NCBI GenBank assembly: GCA_947652605.1 | Contig: OX393581.1 | Span: 45,531,924 to 45,595,923, forward strand | Direction: 5' to 3' | Length of the DNA: 64,000 nt | DNA from: Elmis aenea | Taxonomy: Eukaryota; Arthropoda; Insecta; Coleoptera; Elmidae | Shown: positions 11,058 to 22,386 of the stretch, one piece after another | Numbering within the stretch: position 1 is the stretch's first letter | How the letters are laid out: each line of letters opens with the position of its first letter | Translations under genes and position numbers: made by a program | The notes under the pieces: model-generated | Databases searched by the model: none | What the model was told of the DNA's origin: nothing | What the model saw: only the letters and a program-made list of their open reading frames with translations

Positions 11058-12397
11058 AAATGCTTAAAAAATCAGTGCAATGTATCTTACAGATACATTG
11101 CGCCTGGCGAAGAGTTTAAAAGTAACATAAACGCGTGTAACTAATTTAAATTTTAATATATTTACTTTTTTAATAAGCGTATGCAGTATACTTTATCAAC
11201 ACTGATAACTCGATGACTCTGCAAGTGACAATAAATAACAATTTAAAATTGTGTTGGACATAATTTCGTTTCAAATACCTTATTTCTGCGTTCGTCCAGA
11301 AAATCAGTTGTTTTCGATCAATTTTTAGACTGGAAAATACATCGGTACTGGCCTAGGCCAGAAAGTAATTGGTTGCCGTGGTAATGAGGTGTCTTTACCG
11401 GCCTAGGCCGGAAAGTAGCTGGTTGCCATGGTGATTTGTTATGTTGATTTGGTTTGTCAAACAAACGTCATTATACCACCAAGCGAGTTTTCCCGTGTAG
11501 TTTGTTAAATTATTGTTTAATTATGGATGTTGACGAAGGGGATTTTGGTGCCAATGGCAGACGCAGAAAAAATATTGTACGTAACATATCCGAAAAGTGT
11601 CTTTACTATGCTTTGTCTACTCGATCAGTAAAGTACCACTTTCCGGTCTTGTTTCGTAAATAACTATTGTTTGTCATTATTTAGTAATTGTGTAGATTAA
11701 TCGAGAAGTTTCATCAACTACTTCACCTTGCAGTTCAAATTAAATCTTGAGGTTAGCATCGAGAACTTGCATTAAGTTGTACGTTCAATGTTAAGTACTT
11801 TATGAAACGTGCAGAGCGTAAATAAATTTGATGTAAATTTGATGTATTCTCACTAAGACATTACACGACAAACAGCTGAAATTAGTTAAAGACTTTCAAA
11901 AAAGCTTGCAAAACAGTAAATTTAGTGATTCAATTAAATTTAATGAAGATTGCTTCTAGTAAACGCCCAGGTTTAGCGATCTTTTGCTGCTGGATGGTTT
12001 AAAGGAGAAAGCAGATCGCTCTGTGGTAGTAGGCGTGAAAAAATGGCTGTTTAATAATGAAATATTAACGAAGCCGGCATATTAGCGTACATTAATATGT
12101 ACGAAGCCTAATCGACCCGTGAAATTGCAAAGTGAACGGCCTTTTTATAGTTGTCAATGTTAGCTTTAGTAAATTGGACTTTAAAAGATGGTGGTTTTGT
12201 GCGTTTTATGTTTACGTTGCACGTTTCCGATTAACGGATATAAAATTGTTTGAATCAGTGATTACTTTTTGGTTTGAAATATTGATATGTCTTTCGTCCC
12301 TGTATTTTGTAAAATGATATTTCTGTTTGTACAGGCTGTTACAATTAAAAATTTGTTACATGGAACAAGATTAAATGGAGCAAATGTTGTTCATATT
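11058..12397. other. Unassigned DNA, including a small frame at 11523-11663
   Basis: Apart from the GGCCTAGGCC repeat listed separately, I recognise nothing. A short frame beginning at an ATG at 11523 (MDVDEGDFGANGRRRKN) has acidic then basic character. It is followed after 15-20 codons by a GTAAC that could act as a splice donor, but also continues to a stop at 11663. Evidence is too weak to call a gene. Confidence 0.35.
11346..11435. repeat. ~51-bp tandem duplication with GGCCTAGGCC palindromes
   Basis: Two adjacent units, TACTGGCCTAGGCCAGAAAG and TACCGGCCTAGGCCGGAAAG, each continue into (A/G)(T/C)TGGTTGCC(A/G)TGG. Each unit is centred on a perfect 10-bp palindrome that extends to 14 bp (CTGGCCTAGGCCAG, CCGGCCTAGGCCGG). 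The two copies differ by compensated changes that keep the palindrome. Confidence 0.65.
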
Positions 12398-12693
12398 TTA
12401 ACACTAGAACCGCCGGAAAATGTTACTACCTTCAACCGCCGTAACCGGTCATTTTGACCTCTGTGTTTAAATGAAGCCTTTTTGCAGTTTGTAAAATTTT
12501 ATTATGTTTAATAACACAAATAAAGCATAAATAAATAACATAATAATATTGCGCTAAGTTTAAGTACTTAAAAATAAATATTTTAACAAAAAACTCATGA
12601 AAGCGCATTGTTGTACTTAAAAAAATAACCGAACCAGCTCAATTTAAAGAACGCGAACGGTCAAATTGACCGCTGCGGCGGTTCTAGTGTTAA
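12398..12693. mobile_element. piggyBac-type MITE (TTAA-flanked)
   Basis: The element 12402-12689 starts CACTAGAACCGCCG and ends CGGCGGTTCTAGTG, a perfect 14-bp TIR, with TTAA on both sides (12398-12401 and 12690-12693). TTAA target duplication is specific to piggyBac-type transposition. Subterminal GGTCATTTTGACC and GGTCAAATTGACC palindromes lie inside each end. 288 bp, non-coding. Confidence 0.85.
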
Positions 12694-12849
12694 AGGTACT
12701 TTTAGTTACAAAAGTAAAAATAATGCACCTGATAATTTTGAAAACACAAAAACAAGTAAAGATTATTGTATGAAAAATAATAAATTTTAAAAAAAACATT
12801 GAAAAGTAAGTTATAGCTACTGAGTGGTTAAAAATAAATTACATGAATA
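12694..12849. other. AT-rich spacer
   Basis: Nothing recognisable between two TE insertions. Confidence 0.4.
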
Positions 12850-13685
12850 TACAGGGTGGCACAGGGAAACGGGAAATTTTGAAGTTACACTCACAAAGGT
12901 AAGAAAAATGAATTTAAAAGTTTTGTTGTTGAAAACAAGAAGTAAATTACATGCCATTAAGTGTTCTAACAAAAAAAAAAACAATTTCTAAAAACAATGT
13001 CCATAAGACGATGGCCATTCAAACGTATAATTCCTGGAAGCGAATGCTGAGATTTGGCATGGCACTTTGAAACACTTCCATGGGAATTGCAGCGATTTCT
13101 TCTCGAATCCTCTTTTTCAACAAGGATTGTCGTTGGGCGTGTGATGTACACTTTGCTTTTGAGGTGGCCCCACAAGAAAAAATCGCACACATACAAATCT
13201 GGTGATCTTGGGGACCAATGAATGTCGCCAAAACGTGAAATTACGTGGTTACCAAAGAACTGTTGACGCTCTGGTCGTATGGGTCGTGGCTCCATTTTGC
13301 TAAAACCAAGGATTATGAAGATCGGGAAAGTTTTGAAGTTATTCTGCTACAAAAGTGTTGAGCATATCAACATATCGTTCAGACGTTACTGTCCTTACAT
13401 TCCCTCTCTTATCCTCAAAGAAGTAAGGGCCAATCACGCCTCTTGTTGAAACGGCACACCAAACTGTAACCTTTTGGCTGTGTAATGGTCGTTCGTGCAC
13501 GACGTTCGCTTCCAGGAATGCATACGTTTAAATGGACATTGATTTTAGAAATTGTTTTTTTTTTGTTAGAACACTTAATGGCATGTAATTTACTTTCTGT
13601 TTTCAACAACAAAACTTTTAAATTCATTTTTCTTACCTTTGTGAGAGTAACTTCAAAATTTCCCGTTTTCCGGTGCCACCCTGTA
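12850..13685. mobile_element. Mariner-like element with ~185-bp TIRs
   Basis: The element 12852-13683 starts CAGGGTGGCACAGGGAAACG and ends with its near reverse complement. The arms (about 12852-13042 and 13498-13683) align over about 185 bp, with an ~18-bp gap near 13000-13020. TA flanks each side (12850-12851, 13684-13685), the Tc1/mariner-type duplication. The remaining core encodes the catalytic half of a transposase on the minus strand. Confidence 0.75.
12990..13480 (-). pseudogene. Mariner-like DDE transposase, C-terminal catalytic fragment
   Basis: Minus-strand translation in three frames gives VTVWCAVSTRGVIGPYFFED, SERYVDMLNTF, an eroded FxQxGATxHTxRAS, SRFGDIHWSPRSPDLYVCDF and FLWGHLKSKVY. 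These are the second catalytic Asp block (QDGAxxH type, here mutated) and the SPDL block of insect mariner-like transposases. The N-terminal DNA-binding half is missing, and stops and frameshifts separate the blocks. Part of the C-terminal coding lies within the left inverted repeat. Non-functional. Confidence 0.75.
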
Positions 13686-13686
13686 T

Positions 13687-14610
13687 TAGAGTAAAGTGCC
13701 CTAATATGGAACAGTTACCTACAATGGAATACATCAGTTTTATGACAATGAATAAGCGATATCTGTTGAAAAGTATATGTACCTATTTGTACATTGATCA
13801 CACATTACCAAATGTAAAATAGTTAAAAAAGATTCAGTAGATTACATAACAGATTCAAATATAGTTTTGACGTGCTACTGAGTTTTTAGGCTAAATCTTT
13901 CAGTGCAAAATATTATATGCTAAGGTAAATGGTATAAAATATTTTATTGCATGTTTATTTAGCATGAGCCTTTACATTTCAATAAAATAGACCAAAATTT
14001 TCATGTTTTACATATACCGATTTTTGAAATGTCACCCTGATACCTAATATGGAATACATAGAGGTGCCTTATAATGAATATGATTATGGTCACCAAGTAC
14101 AGCAATATGGGTTCAGTGTCAAAAGTGTCAGAAATGCGCAGACGAAAAATGTGCAAAATACCCAAAAAAAAAACAATTCTATTGTCCTACCTGTAAAAAA
14201 TAAATAAATTATCAACATTTAGTTCGAATGACACTTGAATTATAATTTAATTTACATAAATAACAGAGTTTGGGTTTGGTTTAAGTAATAATGCAAATAA
14301 GAAAGAAATAAAAGATTAATCTATGAGCAGTTGTTTATTTTAATGTATATTTCCTATATAATTCTATATTCCATATTAAGAACCCCTAGCATTCCATATT
14401 AGGTTTCCCGGGAGCTGAATATGGAATAGTAGTAACATTTAAAAAAATAGCTATGTAAGAAATATCTACCGTAATATCGTACCAGAATTCGAGTAATGTG
14501 TTGCGTATTCATAACAAATTCCTTACATTTTTTTTGCTAAATTTTGTTGAAAAATGTGAATATTATTGCCGAATACAAAAAAGTATCCCATATTAGGGCA
14601 CTTTACTCTA
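13687..14610. mobile_element. Palindrome-ended element with repeated ATATGGAAT motifs
   Basis: The left end TAGAGTAAAGTGCCCTAAT (13687 onward) is mirrored at the right end (to 14610) over 23 bp without mismatch. The interior repeats the motif (C)TAATATGGAAT(A) in both orientations: about 13710, 13730 (variant), 14048, 14365, 14392, 14423 and 14586. No coding and no clear target duplication. The left edge abuts the TA of the mariner-like element. Superfamily unknown; a simple foldback or MITE is likely. Confidence 0.55.
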
Positions 14611-14760
14611 CTTAAAATTAAAGGTAGTAAAATGATTAGCACAAAAAATATTCGGTTTTTCGAAATAATTTACAATCATTTACAATATTTTTTTACTGTT
14701 TAAAGTTTTTGAGTTAATGTCGAAAAATTAAGATTGACCTATTGTAGTAATGTGTTACCA

Positions 14761-14939
14761 TACAGGGTGTCTACTTGCAAACTCGAACGTAAACAATTAT
14801 TATTGTGTAATAAGTCATTGGGTATTTTGTCATTATTTTTAAATACAATACATAGACGTAAATAAAATACCAAAATTGGCATTTTTTTCAAATGTTTGAG
14901 CATATTTTTGATTTGTACTTTACAGAATGTCTGTTTTAA
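14761..14939 (+). repeat. CAGGGTG-type terminus interrupted by a piggyBac
   Basis: TA followed by CAGGGTGTCTACTTGCAAAC; similar wording (TTTGAAACTCGAACATAAA) recurs at about 19500. The piggyBac relic begins 180 bp downstream, so the rest of this element was split or lost. Confidence 0.35.
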
Positions 14940-16471
14940 AACTCTTTCAGGCTTTGCGGTATCTAAACTGTACCACATTTTTTAGTACTTGCGAATCACA
15001 GTGGTACATAAACTGTACCACCTACACATTTGTAATTTCTATTGCTACTAGTAGACCAAAAATTGTACCATCACTGGGAACGTATATTATTGGCTGCAAA
15101 AGTCTAATTTACACCATGAGCGTTTCAATATTGTGCTTTTCGCGCCCACAGGAGAAAGCTTTATGTTAGATATCTCAGTGTTTCAGTGTAATCTTGTTAT
15201 CTACAGTTCTTAGCGAAAATAGTTTGTTTTATTACCTAATTTTTTAATCACAAGACCCACAAAGTGTTAAGAAATAAACGCAGATACCGGTAAGTTTAAA
15301 TTTCAACTTCATGTTGTATTTTTTCAAAAAAATGTGATGGTACTTAATATGTACCACTATGTCTTCAAATATACATAAATAGATTTCTTTTCATCTAAGG
15401 AAAATGGACGAACTGCCATTTAAATTGAAAAATTGGTTATATTCAGCGTTCTTAACCGAATTTGAAGATCTTCCCTCTGACCAAGAGTCAAATATTGATA
15501 ATACAGAATATTTCGACGATTTAGAATTGAATGCTGCTTCTGTTGCTGTGTCAGACGATGACGATTTGATTGATGATGAAGTGGATAATTTTGATTCTAA
15601 TGATTCTGATTCAAACATACCTTTGAGCCAGCTTCGTTCAAAAATTATTAAATTAACTGACATCTCTCCCAGATGGGGTCATCAATTTAACGTAGTTGCA
15701 CCTTCCGCATTTCTTGATTATTCTGGAGTTTCAGAAATTGTCCAGAAAATTGAAGATCCTTCTCCATACAAATTTTTTAATTTGCTTTTTTTCCGACGAC
15801 ATTATAGATAACTTGGTTTTTCAAACAAACTTATATGCCTCTCAAACATATCAGGCTTCGGGCTAACGATTTCAATCAACTAATGTGGTAGAAATAAAGG
15901 CATTTCTGGGTATCAATTTATTAATGGGCATTAAATCCCTACCAAGTTACAAGGATTATTGAGTCCCGATTTGCATGATGCCTACATATCTAAACTCATG
16001 CCAGTAAATAGATTTAGTTGGCTTCTAAACAATATTTACTTAAACGACAATAACCTTTTGCCAGATAGAAAAGACCCCCAATACGACAAGTTGTACAAGG
16101 TGCGTCCCTTTCTAGTCAAACTGTCCGAAAACTTTGAAAACAACATGGATGTGCTCTATTTGCAATTTACCTCTTTGTTTGTCAAAAAATAAAACATGTT
16201 TTTAAGATATTCATACAAAGGTGATATATACATAGATATGGTAATATATGGGAATGCAATTTTTTTTTCCTTTACAGTTATAGTGGTACAACGGTTATAC
16301 CACCCCCCTAGGACTCAGTGGGCACGCTGATGATGATAAAATAAATTAAGCTAACATTAACTTAATATAAAGTCTTGAAATAAAACTTTTTTTTTCTAAA
16401 ATAGGGAGTATTATTTTTCCGTGCCGCATAGGTAAAAAATCTGGTAATTTTCCCGTGCCTGAAAGAGTTAA
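14936..16471. mobile_element. Degraded piggyBac-like element
   Basis: The ends read CTCTTTCAGGC (left, about 14942) and GCCTGAAAGAG (right, ending 16467), next to TTAA at 14936-14939 and 16468-16471. The left copy has two extra A bases after TTAA. Subterminal regions repeat TGGTACA/TGTACCA many times (14970-15075, 15340-15355, 16280-16300). The interior has the N-terminal half of a piggyBac transposase, with the catalytic part deleted. About 1.53 kb against roughly 2.5 kb for a complete element. Confidence 0.75.
15404..16192 (+). pseudogene. piggyBac-like transposase, N-terminal half
   Basis: The first frame (15404-15811) encodes an acidic, Asp/Ser-rich N-terminus (SDDDDLIDDEVDNFDSNDSD at about residues 46-65), typical of piggyBac proteins, then a SPYKFFNLLF block. 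A frameshift follows. Then EIKAFLGINLLMGIKSLPSY (about 15890-15950) and, in a 77-codon frame from 15959, SPDLHDAYISKLMPVNRFSW, LLNNIYLNDNN and DKLYKVRP. This is the conserved region just before the first catalytic Asp in the family. The DDD catalytic core and the cysteine-rich C-terminus are missing. Clearly different from the intact piggyBac at 48341-50077. Confidence 0.8.
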
Positions 16472-17869
16472 ATAAAACATCAAACAAATCTCTTACTCTC
16501 TGCCGACTATGGCAATTGTTTAACTTTAAAGTATTGCGAATATTTTATTGTAAACTAATAATCCGAGTAATAAAATTTTGTTGCTTCTATTTCTCCAACT
16601 TACGACCAATTTCGTTTATGTTTAAACTATAGGTTAACTTATATTGAGAACGCCGACATTTTGCGTAATCCTAACCGGATATCTATATGCTCGAATCGAA
16701 ATACTATAAAAGAGTTGAGAAAACCTACCGAAACTTTCTAGCGGGTAAGTTTTTGTTCAAATTCGCTAACGTAACATTTTTGTCATTATTTAACGGACAT
16801 TCTGCTGACATCGTCGGAAAGTCCAAGACTAAACGGGGGTGTATTCATTTAAATTGGGAGGTCGTTTGGATTCTTTAACATTGTCGGAAAAACACCCTCT
16901 AAATGAGAACAGCGGCAGAGCGTAATTAAGTTTCACAAACACGACAAGTTAGTATTAAAAAAGAAATTGCTATTGTTTAAAACGACGAATGCATAATTTC
17001 AGTATTTAAATATTTGTGTATGCAAAAAATAAACAGGAACTGCAAAAATAATAAAGAAACTTGGTGCTGAAAGACATTTAAATGTTAACCCTTTTTAATT
17101 TTTTTGGCAGTAAAGTAATTGTAGCTTAACTAAATCTCGTTATGAATCAAGCTTGAAAAAATGTGCCGTTATAATTCCAGACAAATGCAGGATAAATCTT
17201 TGCACCAAATTAGTGGCTGTACTCTTTTAAAGTACATGCCCTGTTGCCTCAATTAAGAAGGCAGTTTTTACGAAAACTTTAGTAACTTGTTTGATATAAC
17301 TGTAATATCACATCCATATTTTTATCGTCATTTTAGAAATAATCATTTTTAAAAATAGTTCATTTAAGAGGTTCATTAAAAAATTGGCCAGAATGTTGTT
17401 TATATAGCTTTTGTAAGCTAATATAGATAAGCTGCAGAATTTTGTTTTATGATGTAGGTACATATCACAATTTTAAATGACAATAAATTGTTGGATAGGG
17501 ACCAATTTTAATTTTTAAATTACCAAACTTAGGTATGCTCAGCTAGTTTATGATGTTTTACAATATTAAAAATTATTGGTAATAAAAATTTAAGGAAATA
17601 TGTTAGTAATTAAAAACTTAAACAGTGACGTTTTAGGGAGGGGGAAAGAATCCACTAAAAGAGCTATTTTGTATACAAAAACGATAGTAGAATTTAGTTT
17701 AGAATATTTTTATGTAATGTATTGCTGCTGGCAAATGCATATGCAAATGGCAATGCCAATAACAATTGCATATAATAAAAAATATGTTTAAATTTAGTTG
17801 AAAGTGTATGTTAGCTTTATTTAGCAATTGCTATTACATTGTAACATAATTTACGTAGGTAATAGTAAA
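16472..17869. other. AT-rich DNA, no recognised feature
   Basis: Short open frames at 16687-16878 and 17600-17791 show no motif. I see no terminal repeats or exon signals. Confidence 0.4.
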
Positions 17870-19420
17870 TATAATAAAAATAAAAATAGAATGAAATAAA
17901 ATAAAAATCTAAAAATCTTCTAAATTCTAAATATCTACAATAACAGTTTAATAGCGTTCTAATACGTACTTCTTAATTAATTTAATACGCTTCTTTTAAT
18001 TATTACATAATATTTTGATTTGATGCGGCATATTATTAAATATTTTAAAACCTTGATAAAATAACGAACGCGCAGTTTGACTTTTAGTAGGTACATTTCT
18101 CTATAACGAAATCAAGCCTATTTCTAGTTTTATAACTGTGGATCTCATGGACTAATTTTACATTTTCATACAGATATTTTGGTGTTTTTTGTAGTTTAAT
18201 TTTTAAAATTAGTTCTAATGTTCTAAATATAATTCTCTGATTAATGCTCATACATTGAAGTGTATTTAGCATAACCTTGATAGGGGAAAGAATTGAACAC
18301 TTTAAAATAGTTCCCATGGCGCGATTTTGTAATTTCTGTAATTGCTGAAGTTTATTTTTATTTAAATTAATAAGTAATGAAGCGCAAAACTCAAAATGAG
18401 GAGCTATTATTGTTTTATACAGTAAAACTCTAGTGTACATCCTCATGTGTTTGCTACATCTTTTGAAGAGAAAAATCTTTTTGGAAATTTTGTTCATCAT
18501 GTATTTTGTGTGTAACTTGAACGTTAAATTTTCATCTAATATAACACCAAGGTATTGCATTTCGGCTACTCTTTCTAAATTAGTGTTGCTAATTTTTATA
18601 TCCAGATTAGCATTATACATATTTGTTTTATAGATAATGTGTTTGGTACCCAAAATCATAAATTTGGATTTATCAACATTAATACATAAATTATTATCGC
18701 TTAGCCATTTATAAATATTACTTAGATCTAAGTTCATCCTATATACTAATTCAATTGTTTTAAATCCACTAACAAACAACATTGTATCGTCCGCAAACAT
18801 TTTTATTTTACAATGTTTGGCGTAATTAACCATCTCGTTTATATAAACAACAAAAAGCAGAGACACCAAAACGGTTCCTTGTGGTACACTATGTGTGGTT
18901 TTTAAACAAGATGATATAGTTCTATTATATTTAACTTTTTGATGTCTATTTTGTAAGTATGATTTGAACCAAGACAATGCTATCTCACTTATCCCTCTTT
19001 TTTCTAATTTTTTAATTAATAATTCTCTATTAATCGTCTCAAAGGTTCTACGAAAATCCAAAAATACGGCTAGTGTTATTTCACCATTTTCCATATTTCT
19101 AAACCACAGATCACAAATATTCTGAAGCACTGTTTCACAAGAATGTCCACTGCGAAAACCCGACTGGTTATCCACTATCACATCATTAATCTGTAAATAA
19201 TCTAGAATTTGCCTTTTTTAACAATTAGCTCTAAAACTTTTGCGTAAACGGGCGCTATTGATTGGTCTAAAGTTTTGACATAATTTAGCGTTATGTACTT
19301 TCTGAATAGGTATAATAGTTGATGTTTTCCAGTTTTCTGGGAAGATCCCTTTTCTCAGCGACAAGTTAATTATGTCTAATAATCTATTACCGACTACACA
19401 CATTGAAAGTGGTAAAAAAA
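17870..19420 (-). pseudogene. CR1/jockey-type non-LTR reverse transcriptase, 5'-truncated
   Basis: A 365-codon minus-strand frame (18084-19181) covers most of the RT domain: NQSGFRSGHSCETVLQ, AVFLDFRRTFETINRELL, LSWFKSYLQNRHQKVKYN, SVPQG, then the catalytic FADDTMLFVSG, and YLGVILDENLTFKLH of the thumb region. Upstream in another frame (19218-19403), IFPENWKTSTIIPI and CQNFRPIN give the RT entry motifs. One frame break separates the two parts. The endonuclease domain and ORF1 are absent, as expected for a 5'-truncated copy. 3' of the stop lies ~200 bp of UTR, ending in an AAATA-type simple tract near 17875-17920 that reads as a TTTAT-like tail on the element strand. Longest uninterrupted LINE frame in the window, so perhaps moderately young. 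Confidence 0.85.
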
Positions 19421-20433
19421 ATCATTGTTAAAGTCGTTAGATTATGTTAACAAAATATAAAATACCGCTATACGTTACTTCGGTAATGATAATAAATATA
19501 CAGTGTTCACTTTGAAACTCGAACATAAAAATTTAATATTTTTTTAAATGTTTTCGAAGATTCCTGCTCACCAATTTAACGTATGGGAAAGGTAACAGTA
19601 CCAATGGAAATATAAAATTATTGTCGTGTTACGTTACTTTTTGTTCACACTGGTATTTGTATCATGTGTATCTTAAGTAAAAGGGCGAAAGATATTTGTG
19701 GCCGGGGTGCAAAAATACCTTGGTACGGCCCTGTTGAAGTGCATCGCCTTATCTTGGAGCATTATAACTAATTGAGTTAACTGATTTTTGAATTTTATTA
19801 GTATGTCCAAAGATTGTATTTATTAAACATTTATTGAATTAAAAAAAAAATTCAGCAGAACAACGAACTGATGCGCTTTTTCGATTACACTGCCTTGGGG
19901 GTTTGAGACAATTTAAGTACATTAAAATTGAAACCGACTAGCAAAAAGCTTTTTACAGAACTGTCTCAGACAATTCACCTGAAATCCTTCAGTACCCGAA
20001 AGCTCTCACCTGTAAGATAAAAAAACTTTTACTGCACTAACGAGGAAGTTCAATATATCTAACGACTTAACTACAAATGAACACGTTTCTAGCTCCAAAT
20101 TGGTTGTAAAAACAACAAAAATGAACTCGAAGATAATTGCCGGATAGAAACACAACTAACGCTTGTTGTTTGCGACTTAACTGTATCAGACTTAATTCCG
20201 GCCAACGTGATTTGATTCCGGGGATCCTGGATTTGTATGAGGTTACCGTGCTGCATAAAACATAACGTTGGAAACTATGCGAGGTTTAAAACCGGTGCAC
20301 GTTCCTCTACTCCATCACTTTATTTTATGGATAATGGAAACAGCTGTCCAAATATTTGAAATTATTTGTTCTTTTATGAAAGCCACACATTTTAAAAGTA
20401 TACGTCATGGTAGTTTATTGGTTTTAATATAAT
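19421..20433. other. No recognised gene
   Basis: A TATA-CAGTGTTCACTTTGAAACTC motif at about 19498 resembles the terminus at 14763. Otherwise nothing supports a feature. Confidence 0.35.
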
Positions 20434-20545
20434 CGGGCGCGATTTGCATGTAAATCGATTTAAAATATTATAACAACGGGAGTACATTACGTAGCATAAT
20501 GAAATTTTGAATTAATATCGGATAATTCATTAGAGCCACCCATGC
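20434..20545 (+). repeat. Copy A of a diverged ~105-bp duplication
   Basis: Begins GCGATTTGCATGTAAATCGA and runs through CATTACG and ATATCGGATAATTCATTA. It aligns with copy B at 21003-21110 (GTGATTTGCATATAAATCGA, CATTACG, TTTCCGATAAGTCATTAA). The first 20 bases contain an ATTTGCAT octamer, the core POU-factor site, next to an ATCGAT palindrome half. Confidence 0.5.
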
Positions 20546-20815
20546 TACTGTTCATATATGTTTGAAATATTAATAATTTTTTCAAAGAGTGTTTGGTACT
20601 TTGATTTAATTTAATCCTAAGGCCGTTCTATTTTTTTCTGGTGTACGGCTGGTTAGAGTTGGGTTATTGCGTGGGTTTTCTTTTCCATATCTGTCTCCAC
20701 TCTTCTCTTCCTGGCGTTTTTTGTTTTATTTCCTGCCACGCCTCCTTGTTTCTCTGTCGCTTCCGTTCAGCTTCTTCTCGGTGTACCCCTCCTCCTTTGC
20801 CCTAATTTAACCGAC
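20546..20815 (-). pseudogene. Possible LINE or TE coding tail
   Basis: Read on the minus strand, 20815 to 20640 gives a charged run (ERKRQRNKEAWQEIKQKTPG, then REEWRQIWKRKPTQ). This composition is like the C-terminal tails of insect TE proteins. No catalytic motif is present, and the rest of the block is AT-rich. Weak assignment. Confidence 0.3.
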
Positions 20816-20874
20816 TTCGTAGCTCTTAAGATAAGCGAGATCCCCACGCATTTACTCGAATTTGGGACACCCTC
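20816..20874 (-). repeat. CAGGGTG-type terminus (outward end at right)
   Basis: Read on the minus strand from 20874: GAGGGTGTCCCAAATTCGAG, then GGATCTCGCTTATCTTAAGA. Same module as at 727 and 42435, with C to G at the first base. Followed by TA. Confidence 0.55.
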
Positions 20875-21002
20875 TATAAACGGGAACAACCAAAGTTATT
20901 AAGTTTTTATAAACGTGTCCTAAATATATTACTCCTATTAAATTGTATTGACTATATTTACCTCAAAAATGCACCTTTTTCAGTTCATTAATTTTTTATA
21001 AT

Positions 21003-21110
21003 TTAACGTGATTTGCATATAAATCGATATCAAAATTGTGGGTGCATTACGCGACCCAGTAAAATTTTAAATACATTTCCGATAAGTCATTAAATCTGCA
21101 ATTAAACTTT
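21003..21110 (+). repeat. Copy B of the ~105-bp duplication
   Basis: Partner of 20434-20545 in direct orientation, about 570 bp away. It keeps the ATTTGCAT octamer and the spacing to the CATTACG and CCGATAA blocks. The intervening DNA is unrelated. Confidence 0.5.
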
Positions 21111-22386
21111 TCCATTAATTCCCTAGTAATTCATGAATTTTGACTGGTAAACATATCCCTGTAACTAATTAAAATCGAGGAATAGATTGTATGGTGAGCA
21201 ATATCCATTATGATAATCACGAAATTGATTTACGCAACTAGAGCAAACACAAATAGTAATAAATTTTCAATACCGCAATATTAAATAGACAAACAATATA
21301 ATTACTGGACTAAATTAACGTGTTTAATTAAAGCGTGGCCAAAGTCAAGTTAAACAATAATTTCTTTGTTGAGTCATGAAGTCATGTGTGTTTGGTTAAA
21401 ATCGTAAATAATTAGATATACATAGCGCGTTTCTCTAGGGCATCAAAATATATTTCGTTTGATGTTCAGCAGGATTTCCTGGCTACTATCGCTTTAATTT
21501 CGGAGCAAAAGATTCCTGATTTTGACTTTTGTTAAATCTGACCAACAACCCTAATCAACATACAATTTCATATGCACAAGGATATATATTTGTGCTTTTG
21601 ATTTACACAAAGAAGTGATACACATCCTGTTGTGAATTTTTGTTTTTGTGGTCAAAAGTCGCCTAGCTAAGATTTTTTCAAAGTGCATTTAAAATTGAAA
21701 AAACTTACAAAGACAACCGAAAACTTGCAATTAATTATGTTTCAAGTTTATAGCCCGATTGAGTAAGGCAAAATTTGTTATGGTTTTAAACTAAACAATG
21801 TTGGCGCTATGAAGATGTCTGCTGTTAAATTCGTTAGCTAATACATCAAGAATTTCCTTTGCGTATAACGTACTTCACTAAAGTGCGCTTATACCTTGCT
21901 AAATACTAACTCATCGGCGACGTTTACATCCTTCAAGTTGAACTAAAGTTAAAAAGTGTAATTTTTTACAATTTGTTTCAAAGCTCTTTATCTTAATTTT
22001 ATCTATTATAAGTTTTAAACCAGACACACCTTAAATGGTTTTTAAACACGAAAATTAAAAAAAATACACGGAGTTCCATTTAAAAAACTTGACTTATTTG
22101 TGTTTAAAATTCAAATAAATGGACCGACAAAAACAAACACCCTGTGTATTATTTTAAAAGTTCAAATATTCAGAAGGCACTATAAGAGTATTGTTAACGA
22201 AACACCCAAATTATTTTTCACTGGCATTGTTAAATCGCTAAATAATTATATTTGTTGCAGATCTATATCCATCAAATATTTTCAAAAAAAAAGTAAATAA
22301 CTCAAAAACTAATGATTTTATGCACAAAAAAAACATGTACATTTTGGAAAAAATTTAATTTGAAATCTAAAAAGTAAAAAAATATA
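21111..22386. other. AT-rich DNA, nothing recognised
   Basis: No coding or terminal repeat support. A CACCCTGTGTATTA string at about 22137 could be another element end but has no partner. Confidence 0.35.

Noticed and set aside
15391..15663. 90-codon minus-strand Ser-rich frame
   Set aside because: Antisense shadow of the acidic N-terminus of the degraded piggyBac transposase.
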